From contig JASANC010004336.1 of the NCBI GenBank assembly GCA_030248135.1, positions 1 to 22,572 on the forward strand: DNA of 22,572 bases, read 5' to 3'. The stretch comes from Theristus sp. LFF4_11. Taxonomy: Eukaryota > Nematoda > Chromadorea > Monhysterida > Xyalidae. A model generated the notes under the pieces. That model was not told where the DNA came from, ran no database searches, and saw only the letters and a program-made list of their open reading frames with translations. A program made the translations under genes and the position numbers. Shown in pieces: positions 1-9,299 of the stretch (position 1 is its first letter; the number at the start of each line of letters is the position of its first letter).

Positions 1-299
1 CGGCACGGTTAGATGATAACTACAATTATTATTTTTGTGTGGATTTTCGCTTTTTGACCTACGCCCGCGATCCGGACTAAAAATGCATTGCATTTTGATT
101 TTGAGCTGCTTCAACCGACTGTTGTTGATATACTATAAAAATGAACGTTCATTTTTAAAGCACTCGTATCTGTCGATGCTTCTAATTTTTGAAAATAGCA
201 TTTCAGTTTTTTTGAAAACTGTGTTTTTTTGTCAAGTATGTGATTTTGCTGATTTTATAGCTGTCGATTCAATCGTAACCTGATTTAGTCACCGTATCA
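1..299. other. AT-rich sequence, no gene recognised
   Basis: An 82-codon open frame (35-283, +) runs through here, but its translation has no recognisable domain and the base composition is T-rich throughout. I see no promoter, RNA or repeat that I can support. It borders the satellite block that follows and may be a decayed part of it. Confidence 0.4.
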
Positions 300-1495
300 C
301 TTATTACTGCGTGGTTTTGTTAATGGTGTTTCAGCATCATTCAGAGCAACAGATACAATTTTTCAACTTGCCAATCATTTTGATATGAACCGCTGTTTTT
401 TTTTCATTCAGCGTAAATATTCTTTGATCTGCAAGCAACAGTAGCAACACAATCTTAACTGCATTGCCATTCAAAATATGAAAAACAATCTTTTTTAATC
501 AGCAACAAACAACTGCCATTTAAAATATCAAGATAAGCTCTGATTTGTTACCTTCTTCAATGTTGCTTAATTGTAGTTTCATTCTTTTTTGTATTCCACT
601 GTCATACCCGTTTAAAGTATCAAAAAACAATGTTCTTTGAGCAGCGACAATTAACAGCTATTCCCCTCAAAATATCAAGAATCAATCTTGTTTTTAAGCT
701 TTTCCATGTCGTCAAATGTCGTTCAACTACCATTCCTGATAAAAAAATTTAAAAAAACGTCGTTTGATCTGCAACAATTAACCGATACCGGTTTGAAATA
801 TTTATAAAACTAAAAGCAATCTGTTTTAGTCAGCTGCATTTCGCTGTCATTTTTTTCAGTATAACAAAAACAATCTTGTAATATGATCAGCAACAACTAT
901 CCCGTTCAAATTCTTTTTGAAATCCCGTCCATATTCAACAGCAATCTTTCAATCTTTTTAGTCAGTTTCATTTCACTGTCATGACCGTTAAAAGTATAAT
1001 AAAACAATCTTTGATCAGCAACACTCAAATGCTATTCCCGTTCAAAATATTAAAAAATCATTCCCGTTTAAGGTATCAAAAAACAATCTTTTGATGATGA
1101 GCGACAATTAAGTCATTCCCGCTCAAAGCATCAAAAATCAATCTTTGCTATTTCCAGTTCAAAAAAATTAAAAAAACATGTCGTTCGATCAGCAACAATC
1201 AGCTGATACCGGTTTAAAATATTTAAAAAAATTGAAAGCAATCTGCTGGTTCACTCAGCTGCATTTCACTGTCATTTCTGTTCAGTATAACAAAAACAAT
1301 CTTGTATGATCAGCAACAGCTATCCCGTTCAAAAAGCAATCTTTTAAGCTTCTTAGTGAGTTGCATTTTACTGTCATGACCGTTAAAAGTATGATAAACA
1401 ATTTTTGATCAGCAACACCCAACTGCTTCGTTCAAAATTCCCGTTCAAATTATTTAAAAAACCTCTTCTGATCAGAATCATTCAACTTTACCCTC
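300..1495. repeat. Degenerate higher-order satellite with GATCAGCAACAA monomers
   Basis: Monomers of very roughly 50-65 bp recur, each with the motifs CCCGTTCAAAATAT, AACAATCTT and GATCAGCAACAA. They are imperfect and vary in length. A longer period sits on top: the stretch containing GATACCGGTTTGAAATATTT near 785 returns near 1207, and CATGACCGTTAAAAGTAT near 980 returns near 1376. This gives a higher-order unit of about 400-420 bp in roughly two copies, with older flanking monomers. No open frame survives. The motif ATCAGCAACAA also occurs in modified form (GAGCAGCAACAA) near 2940, so this block may be related to the composite repeat at 2070-3395. Confidence 0.7.
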
Positions 1496-2069
1496 GTTAA
1501 GAAATTGATCGATTGTATTCGGACCGCTCCACTGCTTCGCCGTCGATCATGGCCACATCTTTGTCAATGCTGCAATCTATATCTTGTGGAACTACAGTCT
1601 ATTTTTTGTTTAGAAACAATCAATTACTTCTTGTTAGCTATTGCAATTCGATTTAATTTCTATCTTTTCGTGTAAAGGAGGCGAGTAATGTTGAATGATG
1701 TGTGGAAAAGCCGCACAGCTGAAAAGATGTGTCGCGCGCAAACGTAGTTCGCATACGATATAAAATTAAATTATTTAGTGAGGAAAGATTCTGATTAGCT
1801 TTTTCCCTATTTTTTTGCACGAATCTGCCGACAGAATACGTCAAGTTTCGGTGATTTCAAATTGCCGCACAGATAATTTAATAACAAAGATAATAGATGG
1901 CAAACAGCAGCAACAGCCAAATCAAAGTGGTCGATTGTTTTCATTGCATGAGAATGATGATGATTAGGACTTTTTACAGAACATAGAGAGTAAAAAATTC
2001 TCATGAATCTTGAAGTAAAAATGGAGTGCAGCTGGAGATGATGATATATATATGGCAAATTCAGAATAG
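1496..2069. other. Intergenic sequence, nothing recognised
   Basis: This is single-copy-looking AT-rich DNA between two repeat blocks. Short open frames on the minus strand (1653-1844, 1807-2127) have no recognisable domain, and the second runs into a CA microsatellite. There is no supported gene, RNA or mobile element. Confidence 0.4.
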
Positions 2070-2380
2070 CTTGGCGCCAATTCAAATCGACCAAAATTGA
2101 CACGCTAAGACACACACACACACACACGGTCTTCCTGTTTTAGTAGTATAGATAGCCAATTGACCCGATCGTATGTGGCTTAATCAATGCCAAGCCTTTT
2201 TGGTGAAGTGGCATTGACTTAGAAAGAAAAAAACAGTAACGTATTGAAATTGAAATTATTGAAAGTATTGAATTTTACTGAATAATAACCCTGAAGAAAA
2301 TTTACTTTGTGCTGCCGTGAAGTCGCCTACAATACAATATTTAAAAAAAAATAAAAAATGCGAAGTTTATGACTTTGCTA
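2070..2380 (+). repeat. Border and spacer of composite repeat, copy L
   Basis: The block starts at GGCGCCAATTCAAA (near 2073), followed by a (CA)n run at 2109-2127, then TAGTAGTATAGATAG, a segment with CTTAATCAATGCCAAGCC, and the tract around GCCGTGAAGTCGCCTACAAT near 2312. The same segments in the same order occur as reverse complements at 14276-14500 and 17691-17930. The copies differ by many substitutions and small indels, so they are old. Confidence 0.75.
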
Positions 2381-2820
2381 TTTTACCCGTTTACCCTAAC
2401 TGAAGGCAAGTCTTTTTGTAAGTGAAGTAAAATTGAATAAAAAATATAAAAACTAACGTTTTTTTTCATTTACCCGTTTTAAAAAGCTAATGCTTTTTTA
2501 CCCGTTTACCTAAGCCAAGCCTTTTTTGTAAAGTGAAAATGCGAAGTTTATGATTTTGCTATTTTTCCCCGTTCACCCTTACCTAAGTCAAGCCTTTTTG
2601 TAAGTTAAGTAAGATTGAATAAAAAATATAAAAATTAACGTTTTTTTCATTAAAAATTACCCGTTTTAAAAACTAATGCTTCTTTTACCCGGTTACCCTA
2701 ACATAAGCCAAGCCTTTTTCCTAAAGTGAAAATGAATAGAAGAAACAAAAAAGTGACGTTTATAATTTCGTTTTGCAGTCATTGCTTCTTTTTACCCGTT
2801 TATATATAAAATACCCCAAC
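2381..2820 (-). repeat. Three-module satellite array, copy L (inverted)
   Basis: These are reverse-complement copies of the B and C modules that make up the large arrays at 13495-15670. Recognisable elements are ATTTTACCCGTTTACCCTAA, CCAAGCCTTTTTTGTAAAGTG and TGCGAAGTTTATGA. The tract is only about 440 bp and is interrupted by A/T runs. Its orientation is opposite to the arrays 11 kb downstream, so the two loci form a long-range, imperfect inverted repeat. Confidence 0.8.
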
Positions 2821-3299
2821 ATGACCCAAACATTTTGCAAAGTGAAAATGAATGGTAAATACCATTTCGACCCAATTAAAAAACTAACTTTTTTCAGAGA
2901 CGGTTTTGTCACATCTTTCGCAGTCGCTCGTCAAATTTTGAGCAGCAACAATTGCCAGTTGCCCATCGTGCGTTACGTTGAAATTAAATATTGTTGAAGT
3001 TGAATACGTTGTTTTGAATCAAAAGTGCCACTTGCAATTGCACTGCCGATGTCGATGCGCGTTTTGCAACCCGATTTTTAAAAACAAAAAAGTTCAAACT
3101 TTTTTCACAGACGGTTTTGTTGCATCTTTCCCAGTCGATCATCAAGTTTTGATCAGCCACGCTTCCATTTGCCTATGCTGCGCTGAACTGTCTCTGTTGA
3201 CCAAAGAGTATCATGATGACTTCAGCTATATGAAGAGCGACGCTTTTAGAAAAAAATCTCAACGGGCTTTGATAAAAATAGGTTAAGGAAATTGAGATG
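2821..3299 (+). repeat. DGFV module, duplicated, copy L of composite repeat
   Basis: Two overlapping open frames lie here: 74 codons at 2773-2997 and 102 codons at 2978-3286. Each contains a short similar peptide, RDGFVTSFAV (DNA near 2899) and TDGFVASFPV (near 3111). Both are preceded by a TTTTTTCA(C)AG acceptor-like sequence. The first module returns as a reverse complement at about 14650-14790 with strong identity, and a decayed version lies at 18100-18190. I recognise no protein family. The repetition means this is part of the repeat unit rather than a host gene. It could be a remnant of a coding element or chance. Confidence 0.5.
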
Positions 3300-3395
3300 G
3301 AGTTTTCTTAAATAGTAAAAATGAGCGCCAATTCAAATTGCAAAAAAATGACAGGGACAGACAAATTGCATTTTTAGTATAATAGATAGATAGAT
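3300..3395 (+). repeat. Possible non-LTR or SINE-like 3' tail
   Basis: The segment reads AATGAGCGCCAATTCAAATT, then a GACAGGGACAGACAAATTG stretch, and ends in TAGTATAATAGATAGATAG. A GACGGACAGAC-type stretch followed by a TAGTATAGAT short tandem tail is, as I recall, typical of 3' ends of some non-LTR retroelements. That identification rests on resemblance only. The same border occurs at 2073-2150 and, inverted, at 14430-14500 and 17860-17930. Confidence 0.35.
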
Positions 3396-3414
3396 TAATT
3401 CAACTTTTATTCAC

Positions 3415-3990
3415 AACTTTTGGTCCGACTCCCCCCCTAGAATTTTCGGTCTCGCTCGGGACCAGTAGCGAAAGTGCGGGGGGGGTGGGGGTAGGGTTAG
3501 GGGAAAAAAATCCGAATTTTTTTTAAATTAAAAAAAAATTTTTTTTTTTTTAAATTTTTTTACAAGTTAGGTTTGTTCGAAGCGTCTCGTCGAGCTGAGT
3601 TCATCTAGACTATTTTCAGAACGATCCGGAAAACTATAAGAGCGAAAATGGAGTACGTCGGTCAAAATGACCAAATAATGACATGTACCTAAGCACACAA
3701 AGAAGTTGGGAAGAAAATTTGGTTTGAACTTTCAAAAAATTATGCCATAAATCGAATTTTCAGAGCAAAGTAGAAAAAAAACTTTTCAAATTTTTTTTTT
3801 AAATTTGAAAAAAAATCCAAATTAAAAAAAACAAAAAAAAATAAAAAAAAATTTTTTTTCAACGCCCCTAACCCTAGGTGGGGGTAGAGATGTCAAGAAA
3901 AAAAAATTTCTATTTTTTTCTTTAAAAAAATTTTTTTTTAAATTTTTTTTAAAATGAAAGTTGTTCAGAATTTTTTAGGGAGTCCGAATA
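3415..3990 (+). repeat. C-tract/A-T-block repeat family X, copy 1 (carries empty TA site)
   Basis: The order is: a GC-rich C-tract head with TAGAATTTTCGGTCTCGCTC (3439-3460), a G-run and TAGGGTTAGGGG, a block of A and T homopolymers, a unique-looking stretch (3575-3700), then more homopolymers and CTAACCCTAGG near 3870. The stretch 3645-3775 is repeated inverted at 20641-20688 plus 19490-19559, where a MITE splits it. The TA at 3690-3691 is the empty target for that MITE. A partial direct copy lies at 4455-4520. Confidence 0.75.
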
Positions 3991-4454
3991 TCACCATCTG
4001 AGGAGCCACCGACTTACCATATGACCCCCACTCATATGGGAGGAGGGTGAAAATTTCAGACTTTGTTTCGGCGACCCCATTTTCCCACCGACGACATCAC
4101 GTCTCGTGTTTTGCCTCTCAATTCACCTCAAATAACACGGAAACAAGTTCAACAACAAACCGGTGTGATCATGCTGACGACACGAGGCGAAACAGCAACG
4201 AGCAACCAACGAAGTTACGCTTGCAGTGGCAGACAGTGCAATTTCGACCTTTCGAGATCCTGAAAAACGATGCGTAAATGTGAGTTCTCTGCTTCTATCT
4301 CACCTTAGCGGCATCGGAATTTGTTGAACTAGCCTTTGCGACGCTCAAGTACTTCAATGTGCGAGTCTATCATCACTCACCAAGGCTGAAAACAGTCGAT
4401 AAATCAATCCAGAATACCACCTGCAGCGTTGAAGACTAAGTGACAAGGTAAAGT
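3991..4454. other. Spacer between family X copies
   Basis: This stretch is more balanced in base composition than its flanks. Two overlapping open frames (4047-4277 and 4063-4263, +) have no recognisable domain, and the palindromic CATATG pair at 4019-4038 is the only local symmetry. It is probably the interior or flank of the repeat family. Confidence 0.35.
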
Positions 4455-4690
4455 CAAAGAAAATTTTTGTTGAACTTTCGAAAAATTATGCCAAAAACGG
4501 CATTTTCAGGGCACATTAAAGAAAAAATTTCAAAAATTTTTAATAAAAAAAGTAAAAAAATGCTCATTTTTTTACTTAAAAAAATTTTTTTTGACCCTTA
4601 CATCTCTAGGTGGAGGGGGTCCACCCCCCCCCCTCAGCCGAAAATCCTGCCCGTGCACGGGCAGATACCCGTGTACCCCCGGAGTGCTAC
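4455..4690 (+). repeat. Repeat family X, copy 2 (partial)
   Basis: The core around AATTATGCCAAAAACGGC and ATTTTCAGGGC matches the 3740-3770 core of copy 1. A/T homopolymers, ACATCTCTAGGTGGAGGGGG and a C-tract follow. The tract includes the perfect palindrome CCCGTGCACGGG at about 4650-4661. It lacks the 3575-3700 segment of copy 1. Confidence 0.65.
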
Positions 4691-5519
4691 ATTATGAAAG
4701 AAATGCACATGCATCTTCATCAAAAATCCATTCCACTGGCACGGGTGCAGCGGTTGCTTACGCACTGCATCTACCTATCTGTGGAAAAGTGTCGGGAACC
4801 CATCTGTAGAGCTTGTCAATGCGGAAAATGGATCAAAAAACAAACCAGAACGATGAACCGATTTCATTCATCGTTACATTATTAGTTTCTTCTTCAATTA
4901 ACCAGATTTTTATTGTTCCAAAGGCTCTGATTTGAGCTTTGTCTGTCTGTTCTATCTTCCATAGTGCAAGCACGAAGTTTTGAACAACCGATCGAAATGT
5001 GCGGCGTCCAAAATTTCATCGTGGCAGCAAGTTGCAACCAACCACCTATCAGCGTGATAGATTCGTTTTTTGTCAGTTGTTTTCCTGAGCCACCCAGTGT
5101 GCCAGATTCTCGTTTTCTTGTTTTCTGGGCTACCCAATCAGGGCACGATCAGCCAACCGCCTATCATTTAAGCTTTCTGTTCATGGTCTTCGTTGAAACC
5201 TGCAACCAATCACCGTGTCACTTGTTTGTTTTTCTGGGTCAACCAATCAGGACAGCCTCACAGTCACGCACGCCATTGGGATCGCGGACAACGGCCAAAA
5301 GCACAAGAATAGCGCCGCTTCATTTTCAGCTTCTTCACCACGTGCCTTTATTGATGAAGTTGCAACATGGAATTGCATTGTCTTGTCTTTGTTTGAAAGC
5401 TAAACAAAAGAAAACTAAATGAGTTGGCTGGCACACCTTTCTAAAACATCTATTTCTATTTCTAAAGCGTGATTGCTTATAATTCACGCTTTGGTTTTCT
5501 TTTTGCTGTTTAGTACAAA
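4691..5519. other. Unassigned region with one 152-codon open frame
   Basis: The longest plus-strand open frame in the left part of the window lies at 4964-5422. Its translation has no recognisable fold, signal peptide or membrane segment, and no introns or partner exons were found. Two CCAATCA motifs (about 5133 and 5240) sit in loosely similar surroundings (CAACCAxxxACCT and CTACCCAATCAGG), so part of the frame may be a decayed tandem duplication. I do not claim a gene here. Confidence 0.25.
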
Positions 5520-6740
5520 ATAGTGTACCCCCCCTCCCCCCTTTACCTCGACACGGGTACTAGACTCCCCCCACCCCCCTCCGCGAGAAAACACGGGATC
5601 GCACCCCCCCTTCACGGTGGTCAATCTCATCTCAATTTTTTCCAAAAATACCGTAATTTTTGCATTTTTCTTGACGTTTGTGTCTGTCCCTGCATAGATT
5701 TTGTTGTTTCTGACCAAACAAGCAGCTTGTTTGCACAAAATATTCTGTATTTTACAAGAATTTCTGTGTTTTTCTAAGGCAAAAATTTGGTATTACCCGT
5801 GCGATCCCGTGCACCCCCCCCTCACGAAATTTTTTTGCCAGTGCACCCCCCTCAGGAAAATTTGCTGCCCGTGCACCCCCCCCCCCTCACCGAGAAGGCA
5901 CGTGACCCCCCCCTCTAAAATTAGGCAAACACCCTTCCTCACCCGAGAGGTCCCGCTTTCGCTACTGCTCGGGACCCCCCCCCCAACCAAATCGACCCCT
6001 ACTAGCCATTTTTTGCCCAGACAATGTCATCGTCAAGAAAAAATTTTGGTCCGACCCCCCCCCCTAGAATTTTCGGTCTCGCTCGGACCCCCCCTAGAAT
6101 TTTCGGTCTCGCTCGGGAGCCCCCCCCCCACCCCAGTCGACCCCCCCCCAAATTTGGGCGGACCCCCCCTCGGATTCGCCAAAAATCGGGCTCGACCCCT
6201 GCTCGGACCCCCCCCCTAGAATTTTCGGTCTCGCTCGGGAGCAGTACCGTGGGCGAGGGGGGGGGTGGGGGGGTACACCCCCCAGAGCACCAGAGACCGT
6301 CGGGTGGGGGGGCACCGTGCCACCCCCCAAAACCCCGGCACCCCCCATCGGACCCCCCCCCCTCGAAAATTTGGCCGACACCCCCCCCCCCACACCCCCC
6401 CCCATGAAATTTTGTCTGGCGGAGACCCCCCCCCAAAATTTTCCGTACACCCTAAAATTTTTTTCGAAAATCATGATTTTTTGTCTATAAAGTCCACCCC
6501 CCCTATGGGGGGGTCCCACGTTACCATAGGTTGGACCCCCCCTCACTTTTTGGTCGGCACCCTTCCACGGCACCATACCCCCCTTCGAAAATTGTTTTGG
6601 GCCCACGGTACTGCTCGGGAGCCCCCCCCCCAACCAAGTCGACCCCCCACCCGGGACGACCCCCCCCAAATTTGGGCGGACCCCCCCTCGGATTCGCCAA
6701 AAATCGGGCTCGACCATTGCCTGAGTCAAATAGGGTTAGG
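5520..6740. repeat. C-tract block: dozens of C7-C13 runs at short spacing
   Basis: The plus strand carries closely spaced runs of seven or more C, separated by about 10-40 bases that often contain AAATTT, GAAAATTTT or TAGAATTTTCGG. Clustering is strongest at 5810-6730. Sub-repeats are visible: TAGAATTTTCGGTCTCGCTC occurs at about 6064, 6094 and 6217 and also at 3439. A unit with AAATTTGGGCGGACCCCCCC occurs at 6150 and again at 6668, about 518 bp apart. Proline-, glycine- and arginine-rich open frames on both strands are a consequence of this composition. The minus strand has very high G-quadruplex potential. Confidence 0.85.
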
Positions 6741-8399
6741 ACTTAGGGTAGGGTTCGAATTTCGAAAAAATTTAAAAATCCAAATTTTTTAAATTAAAAA
6801 AATTTTTTTATTAAAGAAAGGGTTTATGACTGTACGAAAGCTATCTAAACTCCTGAACTCCCTTTGGACAATACAAAGGCACGATTATATAATCACAGAT
6901 CACATGAATAATCGCCATTCTGTTAATTAAAAAAAAATCTAAAATGCCGGAGAAAAATCTAATGGTCGACAAAACTAGGTGCAATCGAACCGCGCTGAGT
7001 TCGAATATTGCACTTTCAAAACCAAATGAGGCTGTTTTGGCTTTTAAAATTGACAAAAACTTTCATGAAATATTGCCTCCGACGTCAATTTGGACCTATA
7101 CTTTGTGGATCCAAACCCAGGTCGTGGTTATCGTTCCAAATGATTTTTTGTGTTCCATATTACTTTCTTGAATACTTGAGATAGAAAACGCACCAGTTCA
7201 CGTTGTTGTTGATGGACAACGCCGCGCTTCTTCGAGACGACAAATCGGCAACACCCAAAAGTTGACAAGCAGGTTTTCTCAAATTTTAAGCGTAAAACCA
7301 AAGTAATTTACTGCTTTTTAGTCCATTAACGAGCTCATGAAACATTTTGAAGCATTAATGAAGCATTTTGAAATTTTAAAGTTTTGTTTCTCTGCTAATA
7401 CCGTAAAGTCTTGCATTTGAACATTGAATTTGAAGATCAATAACCGCCTCTGGAAAAAATGGAATTTTGTGTGACAACCTCATAAGTGTAAGGAGGACTT
7501 ATAAAGCGATGATTAGGAAGTCCGGCCTTATAAACGGGGTGGGATTTCGAGGTTTCCCGCCGTGTGACGCTCCGCCTAATTTTTAGTTTTTAGGACATCT
7601 GGGTCAAATTTCAGTTGATTTCGTGAGCACAAAATTATCACGCCGGTTCCGACCGACATTTCATTTTTAATATTTGAACCATCTACTGTCTGTCCGTGCT
7701 CGTATATAGATGCTGCTATATAGAAGTCGTTTGAGCTTTTTGTTGGTTTTTTCAGTTTCCTCTATGCGGCGATTTTACAGCAACCAAAAAAGAAGCGTGT
7801 TTTTGATCCAGGGTGCAGGAATGTCACTCATTTATGTAAAATGCAACATTGATTTATATTGCAATGCTTTCTTGATCTTTTCCGATTGCCTTTGTTAAAT
7901 TAATTCGATTGCACGCTTGTGTTTGTTTGGCCTATACTCTGAAAAACAAATTTTCAATGCCTTTTGCCCGTTTGTTTCCCAAATCACAAATTCCTCGACT
8001 GGAACTGCAAAAAACCAGAAAAAATCACCGCGCCTAATGTGTGATGATGAGTACTGATGACATAATACCGTTCAACGCCAAGGTCAAAATGATTATTGCA
8101 AATAAACAGAAAACCCGTTTACATACCCGTAATTGTAAAAACTAAAAAAACACTAAAACGAAAAACAAAATAAGCCTAAAACCCTGCTTTTGCGCACCCC
8201 CATACAAAAAAGCGAACATCCTTGGGTAACAACCGCTTTTTACAAGAGACGCTTTACTAAAATGCATCATTTCTAGTTTTATGTAGTGTTGCAACACATG
8301 ACCAACGCAAAAACTGTATACTACTGTAGTACCCTTTTCGTCCCGCTTGCTTTTTTGTTTATTTTCACTTCTGCTTTTTGTCGGTTTTGTTCTTGACTG
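6741..8399. other. Long gene-free stretch
   Basis: After a short A/T block with TAGGGTTAGG (6731-6810), which ends the C-tract repeat, I find only small open frames (6841-7056 minus, 6944-7171 plus, 7710-7898 plus). None has a recognisable domain. Composition is ordinary AT-rich. No RNA gene, foldback or tandem array was seen. Confidence 0.4.
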
Positions 8400-9211
8400 T
8401 TTTATTTAATTGCGAAAAACAACGAAAAAACCGAAAAAAACGCGTTCGCATAAAAACGCAGTGCTGCCGCGGGCATGCAAATCATCTCGTATAGCAGTTT
8501 TTCTAACGTTTTCTTCAATTTCACTGGTGGCTGCGCTTCCTAATGACTCTGTTGACGCGTCTGAAAATTGCACGACGTAATTATTCAAAAAATAGTCTTG
8601 GTTGGTGCCGATTTTCACGGGCGTTCGATCAAAGAATTCCTGGTTTACGAAAGTTCAGTATAAGAGCCAGTCGGAGAGGGAAGAAACTTTTTGTGTACGT
8701 ATCTCAGTGGCTTGAAAACAGTAGTGATAGGAGTTACAGTGAAATCAGTATTATCCTCTCTTTTGGTTCCTCCGAGACTTCACGCGCCTGCAGTGCACAC
8801 ACCGCTAGGCAAAAGGTTTCATAGACTGCGGTGCAATTGAAACACACGGCGCCGTCGTGTTGATGGGGATTCGACTTTTTTTTTGCTTTTGCTGTGTGCC
8901 TTTTTCTTGGGGAAATCAAACGTTTCTGCTCACAAATTTGTCCGAACTTTCTGAACGGATAACAGCACAAAAACCGTTTCCAAATATTGGCTTCTTCTTT
9001 ATCTTGTATCCAATTTTTCTAGCTCTCCTACATTTTCATGCCTGTTGCGGAAAGTTAAATGTAGCAATATACTGTAATATTCATATTGCCGCATCAAGCA
9101 TGACCACAAAAACTATCTTTCTTTCGAAATTGAGCGCCGTTTGACAATTTCTGCTGCCTCATTCGCTTTTCCCATCGCTCCACCACACGCACACACTCCT
9201 TCTCATACACA
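8400..9211. other. Region upstream of the VWA gene
   Basis: Open frames of 78-95 codons exist on both strands (8406-8618 minus, 8543-8824 plus, 8734-8970 minus, 8857-9144 plus), but they overlap one another and none shows a domain. The proximal promoter of the VWA gene should lie in the last few hundred bases. I see no clear TATA box at a fitting distance. CA-rich stretches at 9182-9210 precede the acceptor-like site. Confidence 0.35.
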
Positions 9212-9221
9212 ACATTTTCAG
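9212..9221 (+). promoter_or_regulatory. Acceptor-like site in the VWA 5' leader
   Basis: ACATTTTCAG lies 78 bases upstream of the first start codon, after a pyrimidine-rich stretch. It fits a 3' splice site, used either for a 5' UTR intron or for spliced-leader addition if this species trans-splices. The sequence alone cannot distinguish these. Confidence 0.4.
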
Positions 9222-9299
9222 AGTACATACCGGCATTCCTGTAGCTGTAGCATATCCAATCACCACTGCGAACCCAACGCACACACACCCGCGCGCGAC

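Noticed and set aside
4964..5422. 152-codon open frame as a real gene
   Set aside because: No domain, signal peptide, partner exons or homology that I can recognise. The length is not exceptional for this composition.
5700..6792. Long proline-, glycine- and arginine-rich open frames on both strands (up to 211 codons)
   Set aside because: They arise from C7-C13 runs and their complement, overlap in several frames at once, and show no codon bias or domain.
6980..7020. TTCGAA-containing stretch as a tRNA T-arm
   Set aside because: No matching acceptor, D or anticodon stems could be drawn around it.
8734..8970. Cysteine-containing minus-strand frame (VCFNCTAVYETFC) as a zinc-binding protein
   Set aside because: The cysteine spacing fits no known finger, and the frame overlaps other equally open frames.
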